Of a stretch of DNA of 64,000 nt, positions 37,742 through 49,750 are shown piece after piece (the stretch's first letter is position 1; every line of letters starts with the position of its first letter). Origin of the DNA: Abelmoschus esculentus (lineage: Eukaryota > Streptophyta > Magnoliopsida > Malvales > Malvaceae); the NCBI GenBank assembly GCA_035048815.1, contig JAUCBN010000035.1:15698501-15762500 (forward strand). Direction: 5' to 3'. The notes under the pieces are model-generated. The model was given only the letters and a program-made list of their open reading frames with translations, did no database searches and was not told the origin of the DNA. Position numbers and translations under genes: made by a program.

Positions 37742-38377
37742 ATGGCAATGAAGATCAAGAAGGTTGCATATCCGAGTTCTTCAATCGAACCCCCCTACCA
37801 AAGATTTGCAACGAAGAGCATTGAGGACCGATTTAACAAGAAGTTTTCTAATCGAAAACTTTGGGAAGAACAAGGTTTTGAATATGATATGTCATGTAAG
37901 GACTATGGGCTTGGTTCCGCCATTTATGAGATTATCAAGGACCACAAGTGGCAAATCTTTTGCCAACAGCAAGAACCACCGAATGTCACGTGGGTAAGAG
38001 AATTTTATGCACATGTTACAAATCAAGATAACCCACATGCTTTTGTTCGTGGAAAGGTAATTTTCTTAGATGCTGCGACAATCAACAGCTTCTTTGGCAT
38101 GTACATTAAGAGTGATGAACATCAGTTTTTTGTCGACAAGATGACGGAGGATAAAGCAGAAGAAGTATTGTGTGATCTCACTATTGAAGGCAGCGAGTGG
38201 AACATGGGATCTCTAAAAGGAACAATCAATCAAATTCTGCTCAAACCTAAAGCGAAGATGTGGAATAAGTTTATACAAACTTGTTTAATGCCAACAACGC
38301 ATAACTCGACCGTATCGTATAATCGTTTATTGCTAATTCATTCTATTTTGCAGAGACGTTCAATAAACATAGGGTAA
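37742..38377 (+). CDS. Third ORF of the Athila-like element (plant transposon protein domain)
   Basis: A 211-aa frame downstream of integrase, in the place where Athila elements carry their extra, envelope-position ORF. Motifs ERGF/EQGF-like start, VREFYAHV, FVRGKVIFLDAATINSFF and a W-rich 'SEWNMG' region fit the large family annotated as putative plant transposon protein. Function is unknown. The frame stops at 38375; 38453-38719 and 38767-39078 are further open pieces (Ala/Thr/Ser-rich) that probably belonged to the same ORF before decay. Confidence 0.6.
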   Translation: MAMKIKKVAYPSSSIEPPYQRFATKSIEDRFNKKFSNRKLWEEQGFEYDMSCKDYGLGSAIYEIIKDHKWQIFCQQQEPPNVTWVREFYAHVTNQDNPHAFVRGKVIFLDAATINSFFGMYIKSDEHQFFVDKMTEDKAEEVLCDLTIEGSEWNMGSLKGTINQILLKPKAKMWNKFIQTCLMPTTHNSTVSYNRLLLIHSILQRRSINIG

Positions 38378-39569
38378 ATCATTTGTGACGAGATATACGC
38401 TTGCCGACAAAAAGATATAGGAGCATTATTCTTTTCTAGTTTAATAACTCAGTTGTGTATGCAGGAGAAGGTGCCGCGTGAGACTACTGATGAGATATTA
38501 TCCGCTCGACAAGGATGGAACAAGAAACGTTGCTTGAAAGTCATGAGAGAGGAGGAATCAAAGGAGGAAGGACAAATGCTGAAGAAAGGAATGCCATCTG
38601 CGAGTGCCCGGGCAACAAAAACTGCCTCGACAGGTCCTGATGCCCCTACACTTGGACAGGCAATCCTATCGGGGATTAAGGAGCAAGTTGCTGATCTGAT
38701 ACGCCCTATCAAAGAATAGTTGGCTCGAATGGAGGATAAGCAACTACACTATATCCAGAATGCTTTGTGTCATTCTTGATATTTCCTGCAAATTTGGTTG
38801 CCACGACAACTACTCCTGCAACAGCAAACACTCCTGTCAAGGCAACTGAAATTGCCAAGGCATCTTCCCCTGTTCCATCCACTGATGATACCATAAACAC
38901 TGACATTCTTGACAAGGGGAAGAAACCACTGGAAGAACATAGCCACATGGATTTATTGCAGAGTTTCAAGGATTTCGATGATACGATTTCAGAACCAATG
39001 ATATCTCCACCCATGGAGCAAAAGAAATCAAAGCAAGGCCCATATCATTGTCGAGACGGACGAGGAGAGTCCCTCTAGCGATGAGGAGCAAAGGGAAAAG
39101 GTTCCAGTTCAATCAGCAGTACGAACTCAATCACCACGAACAGGAAAGAAAGCAAAATTGATGACCATAAGGAAACTGAATCCTAAAAGTGAAAACTGGT
39201 TCATTTTCATTTTTTTCTTTTTTTTTCTTTTTACATGCATTGGGGACAATGCCCATCTCGAGTTTGGGGAGTATTTACCTTTGGTCAGTCATATTAGTTG
39301 CATTCATCATCCTTCATGTTGCATGTATTAGTTGCTAGGAATTTTAATTTGATATACTTGTTTTAACATTTGATGGATAATCAATGATGAGATTATGCCA
39401 TTGCACTTAATTGAATTCACCTTTGGTTTTAGAATTGCATAGGAAGAATTTAAAATCTCACTATGATGCTGAATCTTTTTACACGGTTGTGACTTGTTGA
39501 TTGATAGAAACTTTGTGATTTTAGGTTGCTAGAATCTTGGGTAATTATTTAAAAAAAGAGAGAAAAAGA

Positions 39570-39720
39570 TAAGCAATATCATTCTAGAGGTGTCTGAAAC
39601 CGGCTCTAGTTTGTGTGCGTTTATGAATCGCTAGAGGTGCCTGAAAATTGACTCTAGTTGATAACTTTGAGATAATTGCTTAAACACTAGAGGTACCCGA
39701 AATCGGCTCTAGTAAGATTA
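39570..39720 (+). repeat. Three CTAGAG..CTCTAG hairpin repeats
   Basis: Three copies, near 39583, 39631 and 39687, each read CTAGAGGTRYCYGAAA, then a short spacer, then CTCTAG. CTAGAG and CTCTAG are inverted, so each copy can fold into a stem-loop with a conserved loop. They lie in the noncoding stretch between the third ORF and the 3' LTR. Confidence 0.7.
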
Positions 39721-39964
39721 ATTCCCAGCCAATTTTTGTTAAAACCTTTTTGTCACATAGAATCTTGATTATCAACTTATTCACAACTACACACATACTT
39801 CATCACGAGCATTATAGTTTGATTCTAGAAGATTTCTTTGTATTTCGAAAAACTTGAAAGTAATCATATTTTATGCCCCGGTTCTGAGGTTGGAAGTTAA
39901 ACTTTGAAGCATGTGTTTGAAGATTGAATGCCATGGCAATTAATTGTAGGTTTGCATTTGCTTG

Positions 39965-39994
39965 AGGACAAGCAACAACTTGAGTTTGGGTGTG
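39965..39994 (+). other. Polypurine-tract region before the 3' LTR
   Basis: The stretch 'aggacaagcaacaacttgagtttgggtgtg' type sequence directly before TGTTAAG is characteristic of this gypsy lineage. Confidence 0.55.
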
Positions 39995-41187
39995 TGTTAA
40001 GTGTTATAATTTACTTTTTTAGTTCCCTTTTTACTCATGGTTATTGCTTTATTTAAGCATTTAATTAGTTATAATTTCATATTTTCATGCATATTCATTA
40101 ATTGTAACCTTATATCCTTGTTTGGTTATTTTTGGTTAATTTCGGTAGAAAAGATACTGTTGTGGTTTATTTCTTTATTTGCAGAAGAAAATCCTTGATG
40201 GAGAGCTATCTATGGAAAGAAGATATGGAAGATGAAGTCAATTGGACAAACAAGGAAACATGGGATTTGAATAATATTTAATTTGGAGATATTTTGTCAT
40301 AATTATTTCCAAGTTTATATTATTCCATCATCAAGATTTATTATCATCTCCGTATAAGGAGTTGGCCGACCACCATAAGACAGAGAGAGCTGGATCATGA
40401 GATTGAAGGGGAAGCAAGTGACAGTTGTTTTTCTTTGTCTCTTTTATTATTTTGAGTGATGAGAGAAATATTATTTGGAAACTATTACCCAGCCATGAAC
40501 TAATTTTAGTTGGCTTGTGTTATTTCTATGTTATGAATACTTAGTTTGATTTTATTTAGTGTTTGGTGTGTTCTAAATTGGAGTTTATCTACTCTTCGCA
40601 ATTAAATTTGTTTGTGAGAGAATCGGTAGAGGAATCGATAAACGATTTATTTATCCAGATCCGGGAGGATTGGATTCACGAAACGAGTAGGTATAGTTTG
40701 ATCCAAGTGTGAAAGAACTAATCCGGCTTAGGGATAAGTGCAGGATTTCAACGGCTAAGAAAAGCTACGATTTGTCGAACCTCAAGGATAGTTGCCCAAC
40801 ATTTCCTAGGCAATTCCCTCGTCGTCAGTGCCCAAACAATCTACGAACTAACAACTCGGAAAAATGTTATAAGCAATCGATTGAGCCCAATTGCCTCAGC
40901 AAGTAGGGTGGTGCGAGTACCCATTCACGAAGACGAAATCATTCGACAGTCATTCATAATTCGGAATAACCCAGCCTCATTTCTCAATCAGTATCTCAAC
41001 TATTTTATTTGCTCATTTATTTCAGTCTATTTCAATACAACCTTCTAAACAATTTGTGTTTTTATTATTACAGTACAAGAGATTAAATTCCAAAAGACGC
41101 ACCAATTCCTGTGGATTCTATACATTTATATTATAACTTGAACGTGTACACTTACACGCAATCGTGGAGTACTTTTACACGCCAACA
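39995..41187 (+). repeat. 3' LTR of the Athila-like element
   Basis: 1193 bp, TGTTAAGTG to CGCCAACA. It is the only complete LTR of this element and matches 34715-35613 over its first ~900 bp with scattered substitutions and small indels. Confidence 0.85.
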
Positions 41188-41646
41188 ACTGGTATCGAAA
41201 TACCTGCTTTGGAAAATAATCGTTGAACCTGCATTTAAGAACAAGTATCGATAGCGGTATCGATACCGCTCCTAGCCGTTGTGGGTTTTATAAAATCGTT
41301 TATGACCGTTGGGAGTGTATAGATACTGGTATCGAAACCAAACATCACAGTGGTGAAAGGGTATCGAAACGGGTATCGATACCACTATGATTTTGCCTTT
41401 TGAAATCATGGCGGTATAGAAACTAGTATCGATACCGGTATGGAAACTTATATTGATATCGGTATGGAAACTTGTATCGATACCAGTATGGAAACTAGTA
41501 TCTAAACGCCTGGGTTAAAATCACTTCTTTGACTTCTTTAAATCATTTAAAACACATTTAAAAACTCTCAAAAACTTCTTAAATATATTTTCAACTTGTT
41601 TGGACATAAGAAATATTTTTAAAGTCTTTTTAAATTAGTCCAAAAC
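41188..41646 (-). repeat. LTR B, part 2
   Basis: Resumes at the duplicated ACTGG and continues to 'ttagtccaaaac', where LTR A would have about 90 bp more. At that point it abuts LTR C directly. GGTATCGATACC palindromes occur at about 41250-41470. Confidence 0.8.
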
Positions 41647-42776
41647 TGTTAGGCTTGGAGTGGCTCGATGCACAACCGAATTTACTTGCCAAGTGATGGA
41701 TAATTGACCAATTAGGGTGGATATGTGTGGAAGCAAAAATATAGACAATGACACAAGGATTTATAGTGGTTCGACCTCGCCTACATCCACTACCTTAGCT
41801 TCCCACTAAGGATTTTCCAAATTCACTAAGAATTTTAACCTTTTGAGGCTAAAGGGATAACCTTACAATCCTAAACTCAAACCCGAATCTAGCATCCAAA
41901 GTTCACAACCCGAACTTTGGGAATTCACTCAACAAAGAGAAAAACTTAACAAACTTGTTTAATCCTTCTAATAAGGCTAATGTTTGCAATCTAAGCACTC
42001 ACCCAATTCCTAATTACAGTTGAGCATACATTAACATTGAGCTCACAAGTGTTGTCTACCCAAAAGATGAGAATTATGCTCTAAGACAATTTCTTGATCA
42101 TAATGTTGTTACAATTGAAGCATTAGTCTTCTCTTGATGCTTGAGGCTTCCTTTTATCATCCCAAATGAGCTTCTAGCCGTTGGTGACCGTTGGGATTGG
42201 TTTGGAGCCGTTTGGAGCTGATTACAAGGCTTATTTCCTCTTCTGGTGCAGGCGGTATCGAACAATGGTTCGAAACAGCTGCTTTGGGAAATAGCCGTTG
42301 AACTACATTTATGAACAGGTATCGATACCAGTATCGATACCGCTCCTAGTCGTTGAGGGTTTTCATAAAATCGTTTTGACCGTTGGGGGTGTTTAGAAAC
42401 AGGGTTCGAAACCGTTGGGGTGTTTCGAAACAGGGTTCGAAATAGAGCATCACAGTGGCAAAAAGGTATCGATACCAGTATCGATACCATTGTGGTTTTG
42501 CCTTTGAAACCATGGTATTGAAGAACAGGTATCGAAACACCTTAAGGGTGGTTCGAAACACCTAGGTTAAAAACACTTATTTGGTTTCTTTAAATCATTT
42601 AAAATATATTTAAAATCACTCAAAAACATCTTAAATATATTTTCAAGTAGTTTGGACATAAGAACCATTTTTAAAATATTTTCAAATTAGTCCAAAACTA
42701 TTTTTCAATTATTATATCAAAACATTAGTTCTACAAAAACTATTTTCAATTATTATGTCAAAATATTAGTTCTACA
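41647..42776 (-). repeat. LTR C (diverged extra LTR)
   Basis: 1130 bp starting TGTTAGGCTTGGAG and ending TTCTACA on the plus strand. It aligns with LTRs A and B but is clearly more diverged, with 'ggttcgaaac' replacing many 'ggtatcgatac' blocks and a short tandem duplication at its end (an 'aactatttt.caattattat.tcaaaa.attagttctaca' block twice). It carries the right-hand CGTTA target duplication. Confidence 0.75.
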
Positions 42777-43557
42777 CGTTAACTGAATTTACCTAAAATT
42801 AATTGACCGAATTAATCAGAAAAAATAATTCGATCAATTAATTTGGTTAAAACCAAATAATACACACCTCTAATTGAAGATACATAAATTAGTATAACAT
42901 TATATATTTTTATTATTCTTACAATATTTAATATTTTATCTTAATTAATTTGGATTAACTGGCATTGTACACGTAATAATATATATTGATAATATATTTT
43001 ATAATTTATCGGGTTTTTTTTATCTTATATTAATTCTTCGTTTTAGAAATTCCCATTTAAATTTAATTGTGAAAATGTTAAGAAAGTTAACCAAAAAATT
43101 TATATATTATTGAATTTAATGATTATTTAAACGATAATATTTCTTTATAATGTACGAGTTTGTATAGTAACATGACAAACACTAATAAAAAAATGCATAT
43201 TGTTTTCGAGTAATAAAATTATTAAAATCCAACGAATCTAAAGTCGGTCTAAGGAGAAATTTGTTTAGAAGTCACATACCTATAAATATTTTATTTTTTT
43301 ATTCTCTCGATTAGTTAAGTTTTTCCTTAATTAATTCAAATTAATTTATATTATATATCTGATATTAATAAATAGTTTTTTTTATTTTTTATATATACAA
43401 TGTCTTGAATATAAAATATACTTAAATAATCTCATTAATACATACTTACAAATAATTTAATAAAACAGATATTTAATAAATACCTACAAATAATTTAATA
43501 AAAGAGATATTTAACAATTAATTTAAACCATGAAATATGATGTTGTGGTTGTTCACC

Positions 43558-43902
43558 TAGGGATGACAATTTGACTCGTTCTTATCGAATCTCAACCCAA
43601 TCGGGTATAATTAAAAAAATTAGTTTCGGGTTAGATGATTTAAAAAATAAAATCGGGTTGGGGTTGGATTTAAGGTAAAAATTCTCCAACCCGACTCGAC
43701 CTGATATATTTATATATATTATATTTTTATATAATATTTAATATTTTTATTATTTTTCGGGTTGGATCGGGTTTATCCGAGTTTTTTATTAAAATATCAA
43801 GGTCGGGTTATGATTTTTATGATATCGAATTGGGTCGGAGATAAAAAATATTGAGGTTGGGTCGGGCGGCCAAAAACCCTACCCAACCCATTGTCATCCC
43901 TA
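43558..43902. mobile_element. hAT-type MITE with 8-bp target duplication
   Basis: Perfect 13-bp terminal inverted repeats TAGGGATGACAAT, flanked by TGTTCACC (43550-43557) and TGCTCACC (43903-43910), an 8-bp duplication with one change. The 345-bp interior has no coding sequence and is rich in 'cgggttgg' and 'ccaacccgac' blocks. It is a nonautonomous hAT element. Confidence 0.85.
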
Positions 43903-44732
43903 TGCTCACCTCATCCCTCAACCATAAGATTAAGAGTTTGATTCTTACTAAAAAAATATAATATATTTTATGATCAGTCGTTTATCTCTTAATAAAATCA
44001 CGACGAAAATAGTAATCGATGCTATTTTGACCGTGGAATACCTTGATTCAAAAAAATAATTAAAAATTATTCTCTAATATCTGGTTGTGATTAATTAAGT
44101 AAAACAAAATGAGATCATGTGAAGATGCATACTCAAAACTTTGGCTCTTGTCGTGAGAAATAAAATATAAAAACATTGAAATTATTTAAACCCTAGTTCT
44201 CCTTAAATAAACTATTTTGTGATAAAATCACACAATCAATTTTCTTAATAATCATCGATATTTGAAATATAATTTATTAATTTTAATTAAATATTTTAAA
44301 ATTTTAATACGAGAGTTCAAAAACAACGATATCAATTTAATTTATTTCTTTTAAATAAATATAAAAAATTAAAATCATATGTGAGACATAAATCTATCCA
44401 GATTAATCAGGATAAATCCTTAAAATCGAAAAGGCAACAAAAAGAGAGTGAAATATATATAGAGGAGCCACACCTCCAATTGAAACAAATCTTATTAGAA
44501 ACCACTCTCTAAGAGAAATTACACAATATAGTGCTGGAACAGATGAATTAATTTTTATAAACAAAAGATTACCCAAGATATTCATTTGATATGACAAGTA
44601 CAAATATTACATTTAAAAGATTATATATCACAAAATCAAACGTAAAAAATAATGATTTTAAGACAGCTAAAACTTCAGTTTTTTCTGTCTCAATCAAAGT
44701 AATAACTAATCTACAAAGAATAGATAATTCCT

Positions 44733-44737
<5 letters not shown>

Positions 44738-44766
<29 letters not shown>
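44738..44766. repeat. AT dinucleotide microsatellite
   Basis: About 14 TA units; a second shorter run lies at 45131-45150. The regions 42782-43557 and 43911-45180 are otherwise AT-rich with no gene seen. Confidence 0.9.
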
Positions 44767-44770
<4 letters not shown>

Positions 44771-45189
44771 TCATCCACTATCAAATTATTTACAACATAA
44801 AATACCCAATAATCATTTATTAAAAATATTAGGGAAACATTAACTATGAATTCATCTATTAGAATGAGTCACTAGTTGTTCTAAGTAATCAAAGTATTAT
44901 AAATAAATTAAATTAGACTAAAAAATTGTTCTTATTATAATTTTTTATATTAGTCAATTAATGAATTAAATGTATTAATAATTATATAATTAATATATTA
45001 AAAAGACAAAATAAATAAATAAAGTACATACCCTAAAGGAAGAAGGCAAGCAAAGCTCAAAGGGAAATTTTCATGTGATACCTTAAATATAATAATAACA
45101 TACATATATATATATCGAACTTTTCTAAAGTAAATATATATATATATATATGTATATTGAATCATTTACATCATTGTACAACACCATAC

Positions 45190-45672
45190 TAGTTATGGTT
45201 GTGTATTTTTTATATCTGATTCGATCTAAAAAGTAAATATTTAAAATTTTTAATTTGAATGTGATTTAAAAAAAATAGATATATGGATATTTGGATATTT
45301 AAATATCTGAATATTCAGATATAACATTGACTTAAATTTTATTTTAGATTTAATAGTTGTATCTATAAAATTTTCGAATTTTTAAATATAACAATCAATA
45401 AATTGTTTAATATAAAAAGAATCATAATTATGAAACTTTTGAATTTTTTAAATATAAAAATTATTAAATATAGCAAGATTCTTAATATGATATTTGAGTT
45501 TTTGGATATTTTACATTTTCAAAAAATTTAAAACTTAAAATATTATGATTTGTATCTGATCTAAAAATCAAAAATAGATCAAATATCCCTTACAAAAGTA
45601 AAAAAAAAAAAAAACAATTTTGATATCCGAATTTTTAGATAAACAAATTGTTCGAATCAAATACACCTAACA
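45190..45672. mobile_element. Degenerate inverted-repeat element
   Basis: The left part ('ttgtgtattttttatatctgattcgatct') and right part ('gaatcaaatacacctaac') are rough inverted repeats around 'gatatttggatat' motifs. The 'ggtgta/ttca' end resembles the block at 3378-3712, so both may be old copies of one MITE family. Borders are uncertain. Confidence 0.3.
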
Positions 45673-45847
45673 CTAACAACTAACATTAAATTTAAAGAAC
45701 CAAACCATTGAAACATAAACGATCGAAAAAAAAAATTAAAAAAAAAATTATTACATGATTTCACACGTTATCTATAATCATATATAATAAGATTTATTTA
45801 TTTAATGATATATAAAAAAATTAAAAAAAAACATCTAAAAAGTAAAA

Positions 45848-47991
45848 TGTAACACCCGACCCGGATGTCACAATAGGCCTCCGGCCCAAAACCCATCTTC
45901 CAAAATTTCGTTTTAAAAGCCCAATAGTAAAATTCATGTAAGTCCAAAACCAAGTCCATAATCCAATTAAATAAAAACAAGTCCAAAATAATTCCAAGTA
46001 AATCGGAGCTCCAAAATATATTACAGACTGTTATAAAACATTCGACCCAAATAAAATAACAGAGTTACAAATACATATAAGGTTCAACATAGTACTAAGC
46101 CCACTACATCTAATAATTGTACTCTGACAACACGGTCGATGCTGTAAGTCCAAACCTCGATGGTGCTCCACGAATCCCGCTCCACTTAACCTACGCACGA
46201 AAACAGATTTCGAACGCTGAGCCACACAAGCTCAGTGGATACGCCAAACTCGGCCAACATCATGCATATCAAAGCAGTAAAGCATGGCATATAAATCACA
46301 TGCATGGTATGAAGGTCTAGCATGCTTGCCTACACATGGCATAATGAATGTATACTATCGCACACAGCATATACAAACATATAAGTCAACACACAAGAGC
46401 GAGGCCCGCGTCCACACAGCATCGGGATCCTACACTCAGGATTGAGGCCCCCTCAAATCCTATGCCCGGAATGTTACATCGGACATCTTCGAACGAGGCC
46501 GCCCAACGTTCGGAAAAAGGGTGGAGGCCGCCCAACCAACCCTATGCTCAGAATGTCACATCGAACATCTTCGAGTGAGGCCGCCCAATACTCGGAATAA
46601 AAGTCTTCAATCATCATCCGGCATGTTACATCGAATGGCCTTCAACATGTTGCAACACTTATGGATATCCGGATTCCAACACACAAGACTCGACCACACA
46701 AACGATCCACCTAGGATCTCATCACAACAGATGTATTAAAGTCTTATCTCACTTAGTCTTTCGGAGTTATAACTTAGTTCGACAATTCATTTCATAGCTT
46801 TTAGATTTGAGTATTTATTCCTTAGGATCATCGAGCCCCTAACTTTATCCAAATTTAACCAAATTACACAGGGGTATCGATACTCTTAAGTAGGGTATCA
46901 AAACACCCTTTATCGATACCCACCCAAAGAGGGTATCGAACCACAAGTATCGAAACAGGTATCGATACCATTGACTAGCCCAAAAAGTCAACAGAAAGGG
47001 GAGGACCCGTTTCGATACAGGTATCGATGCAAAAACTTTCTGGAATCCACGGTATCGAAACAAGTATCGATACCTCTGAACAACAAGCCAAATTACACAC
47101 ACTGGTATCGATACCGGTCGCCCGAGTATCGATACCCCCTGCACTAAGGACGGTTCTGCACTTAGAAATTTTAGGTTTTCAACTCCAAACTTAATCTAAT
47201 CGATCCCTAAGAGTTCCTACTCAAAATTAATGATGTATTTTGACATCAATTTCCAGTCCTTAACCACATTAATCCGAATTTCACCATTAAAGACCCATTT
47301 TCAAGCAACCAAGCAAAAACAACATACAAGCATGATTATCTCTACATGTCATGCAATCTACCATGAATGGATGATGTAGAAGGAGTTGAGAGTACCAACC
47401 TCTTAGCAAAACAACAGCAAAACGAGCTCCCCACTCTAGTCAAACTCTTCCTCTACCCAAGCTTGATGATGGCTCTCCAACCTCTTTCTCTACACGAGGA
47501 AGATGAACAACGATTAAGGATGGTCCGGGATAATTTTTAAAGCTTAAAAACACAAAAAGACCCAGATTTTAAGCCTCAAAAACCCAAACCCGGATTACAC
47601 CTTAAACCCCAACAAAACCTCTACCTCCACCAAACCCACACATTCTTACCTTGTTTTATAGATCCTTTACTGCTCTATAACATCTCCTCTACCATAAAAA
47701 CGAGATTCCCACTAAGATTCTTAAAGATCATACCTTTACCTTACCTTCTCCTTGCTTCTATGGTGGGAAAAGATGAAGAGTGAAGAGAGAAAAGGAAATG
47801 AGGTCATTCCTCTGCAAACATTAAACCCCCAAACCCCTCTCTCCTCATCTCTATTTGGTAATTACCAAATCACCCTCAACCCAACAACTAGCAAGCCCAA
47901 CAAGTCCAAAACCACAAAACCATGGCCCAAAACCAAGGCCCAATGTCTCGGGTTAACCCGACACACTAAACCGAGAGTTTGGGTCGTTACA
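45848..47991. mobile_element. Solo LTR, about 2.1 kb, target duplication TAAAA
   Basis: Begins TGTAACACCCGACCC and ends GGGTCGTTACA, so the ends are inverted repeats TGTAAC/GTTACA. It is flanked by TAAAA at 45843-45847 and 47992-47996. No retroviral coding DNA lies inside or beside it, so it is a solo LTR left by LTR-LTR recombination, most likely of a large gypsy element. It contains three or so 'gaggccgccca' tandem blocks (46490-46590) and a cluster of GGTATCGATACC palindromes at 46870-47130. The open frames inside are incidental. Confidence 0.85.
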
Positions 47992-48384
47992 TAAAAATTC
48001 ATTTTAAAAAATAAAATAATTATTATTAAATAAAATCATAAATGACGTGATGAGTCATGTTTATACAATAATTTTTTCACTAAATGAAAAATAATAAAGA
48101 TAACAATGAAGGACGAGAGTAATATTAAATCTATTTTATGTTTTATTCTCATCGTATTATATTTTATTTTTCGTTTTGTTCCATCGTGAATGTTAAGATA
48201 TGAATATTTTTATTTTTATAGATACAAAATAAATCTAAAATAAATTGATTCGAAACTTACAGATAGTTTAAATTTTATTATATTAATCAATATTAGGTAG
48301 AATAAATTGCAAAAAGGAAGTAATTATAATGTAGTTTAAGAAACTAAAACTATAACTTAATGCTAAATAGCGACTACTACATTA

Positions 48385-48930
48385 TTTAGAGATGTGTACG
48401 AGCCGGATCAAAATTTTGGGCTCACTCGATTCTGATATAAACATAAATAATTTAAACTTAAGTTGATTTGATTCGAATATTTTTTTAAAAAAATTTAACT
48501 TAACCTAAAAATAAATGTTCTAAATCTGATTCCGACTCTGGCCCGACCCAACCTACAGAAAAAATAATTTTAGGGGATAAATTATGAAGAAAAAATATTT
48601 TAAAAGACTTAATTATAAAAAAAATTATTTTGAAGACTAAATTATAAATAAATAAAAATTAATTTTAAGGATTTAATTATAAAAAATATATAGATAGAGA
48701 ATTATTATTATAAATATCCATAAAAAATTATGAAAAAATTATATATTTAGTATCATGTCAGATCGAGTCAGATGTTTCACACACTAAACCCAAACCCAAC
48801 CCGACATTACCCTAAAAAACACCCGACCTTATTGAGTCAAGTCAGACTAAGTAAAATGTTCATCCTTAATTTTATTAGTCTTAATAAATTGGGTCAGATC
48901 GAATAAAATCTTCATCCCTAATTTAAGGGT
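48385..48930. mobile_element. Degenerate hAT-like element
   Basis: Starts 'tagagatgtgtacgagcc' and has 'ttcatcc(c/t)taa' ends near 48870 and 48925, with 'gacccgacc/ggtcgggt'-like interior blocks. It is an old hAT-type repeat with uncertain borders. Confidence 0.35.
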
Positions 48931-48936
48931 GAGAAA

Positions 48937-49750
48937 AACTCGACTCAAAAAAATCGAATAACTTGACTCGAGACGAAAATATTCGACTCATTTTGACTCG
49001 ACTCAAAATTTTATAGACTCAACTCGAAAAATTTCAAATAAAGTTCGATTTGTAAAATGGAAATCCGAATAACTCGACTCAACTCAAAAAAGTTTCAAGT
49101 AAAGTTCGATTTATAAAATGGAAATCCGAATAACTCGAATAACTCAAAATTTTTAATAATTAAAGGATTAATTTTTAAATTTGATACGAGTCTATCAATT
49201 TATTATTATATATATACATTGATATATAAAAATATAAAGAAATATCGTTACATATGAAAAAAATATACTCCATTTGTCTCATATATGGTGTCTTTTTTGT
49301 GTTTTAAAATTGTCCCATTCAAAATATCTCATTGAAAAAATCAACAACTTTTACAAGGTACATTTTCTTTTTTATCCTTTCTTTTGTTTTCTAGCAAAAC
49401 AAAATTTAACATTTTAAGGGTAAAATTGTTCTTTCAAGTATTTTACATCATATTTCTTACACAAATTTTTTCTTCCTAAAATTATGTGAAAAATCAATAA
49501 TGGACAAAAAATATGGGACGCAGAGAGTATATACATATCTTATATGATTAGAGAAAGTCGTTTAAATTAAAATTAAATCATACTATAACATACTAAATAA
49601 TTATAAATAATATTTATAGAAACTTGAAAACTCGACTCGACTTAAACCAAAAGAATTTCAAATAAAGTTTGAGTTATAAAATATAACTCGTAAACTCGAA
49701 TAACTCAAAATTTTTTGACTCGACTCGACTCGATCGAATACTCACCCCTC
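48937..49750. mobile_element. Nonautonomous element of the CTCGACTC family, copy 1
   Basis: The left end is AAGGGTGAGAAAAACTCGACTC and the right end CTCGACTCGATCGAATACTCACCCCT, imperfect inverted repeats. The interior repeats 'aactcgactcaa', 'aaataaagttcga' and 'aaataactcgaa' modules. A clear sister lies at 59733-60352. The ends recall hAT termini. Confidence 0.55.

Larger units (their letters stand above)
34715..41187 (+). mobile_element. Athila-like Ty3/gypsy element, internally deleted, nested in LTR B
   Basis: Starts TGTTAAGTG and ends CGCCAACA, with the 5-bp target duplication ACTGG at 34710-34714 and 41188-41192. It keeps part of a 5' LTR, the end of pol (RNase H and integrase), a third reading frame after integrase, a polypurine tract and a full 3' LTR. 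Primer site, gag, protease and most of RT are missing, so it cannot move by itself. Confidence 0.85.
30965..42781 (-). mobile_element. Nested LTR retrotransposon complex with CGTTA target duplication
   Basis: The whole complex is bracketed by CGTTA at 30965-30969 and 42777-42781. On the minus strand the order is LTR C (42776-41647), LTR B (41646-34071, split by a nested Athila-like element at 34715-41187), primer binding site, gag remnant, polypurine tract, LTR A (32134-30970). The element is a copia-type retrotransposon without pol: an extra LTR joined directly to its 5' LTR, then interrupted by a Ty3/gypsy element. Confidence 0.8.

Noticed and set aside
30540..42860. CRISPR-like or satellite arrays suggested by short repeated words.
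   Set aside because: Repeats are LTR modules and MITE arms with irregular spacing; there is no regular repeat-spacer pattern, and the window is plant DNA.
45848..47991. Several open frames of 60-100 codons inside the solo LTR.
   Set aside because: They overlap on both strands, have no domain and lie within an LTR whose repeats and GC content create chance frames.
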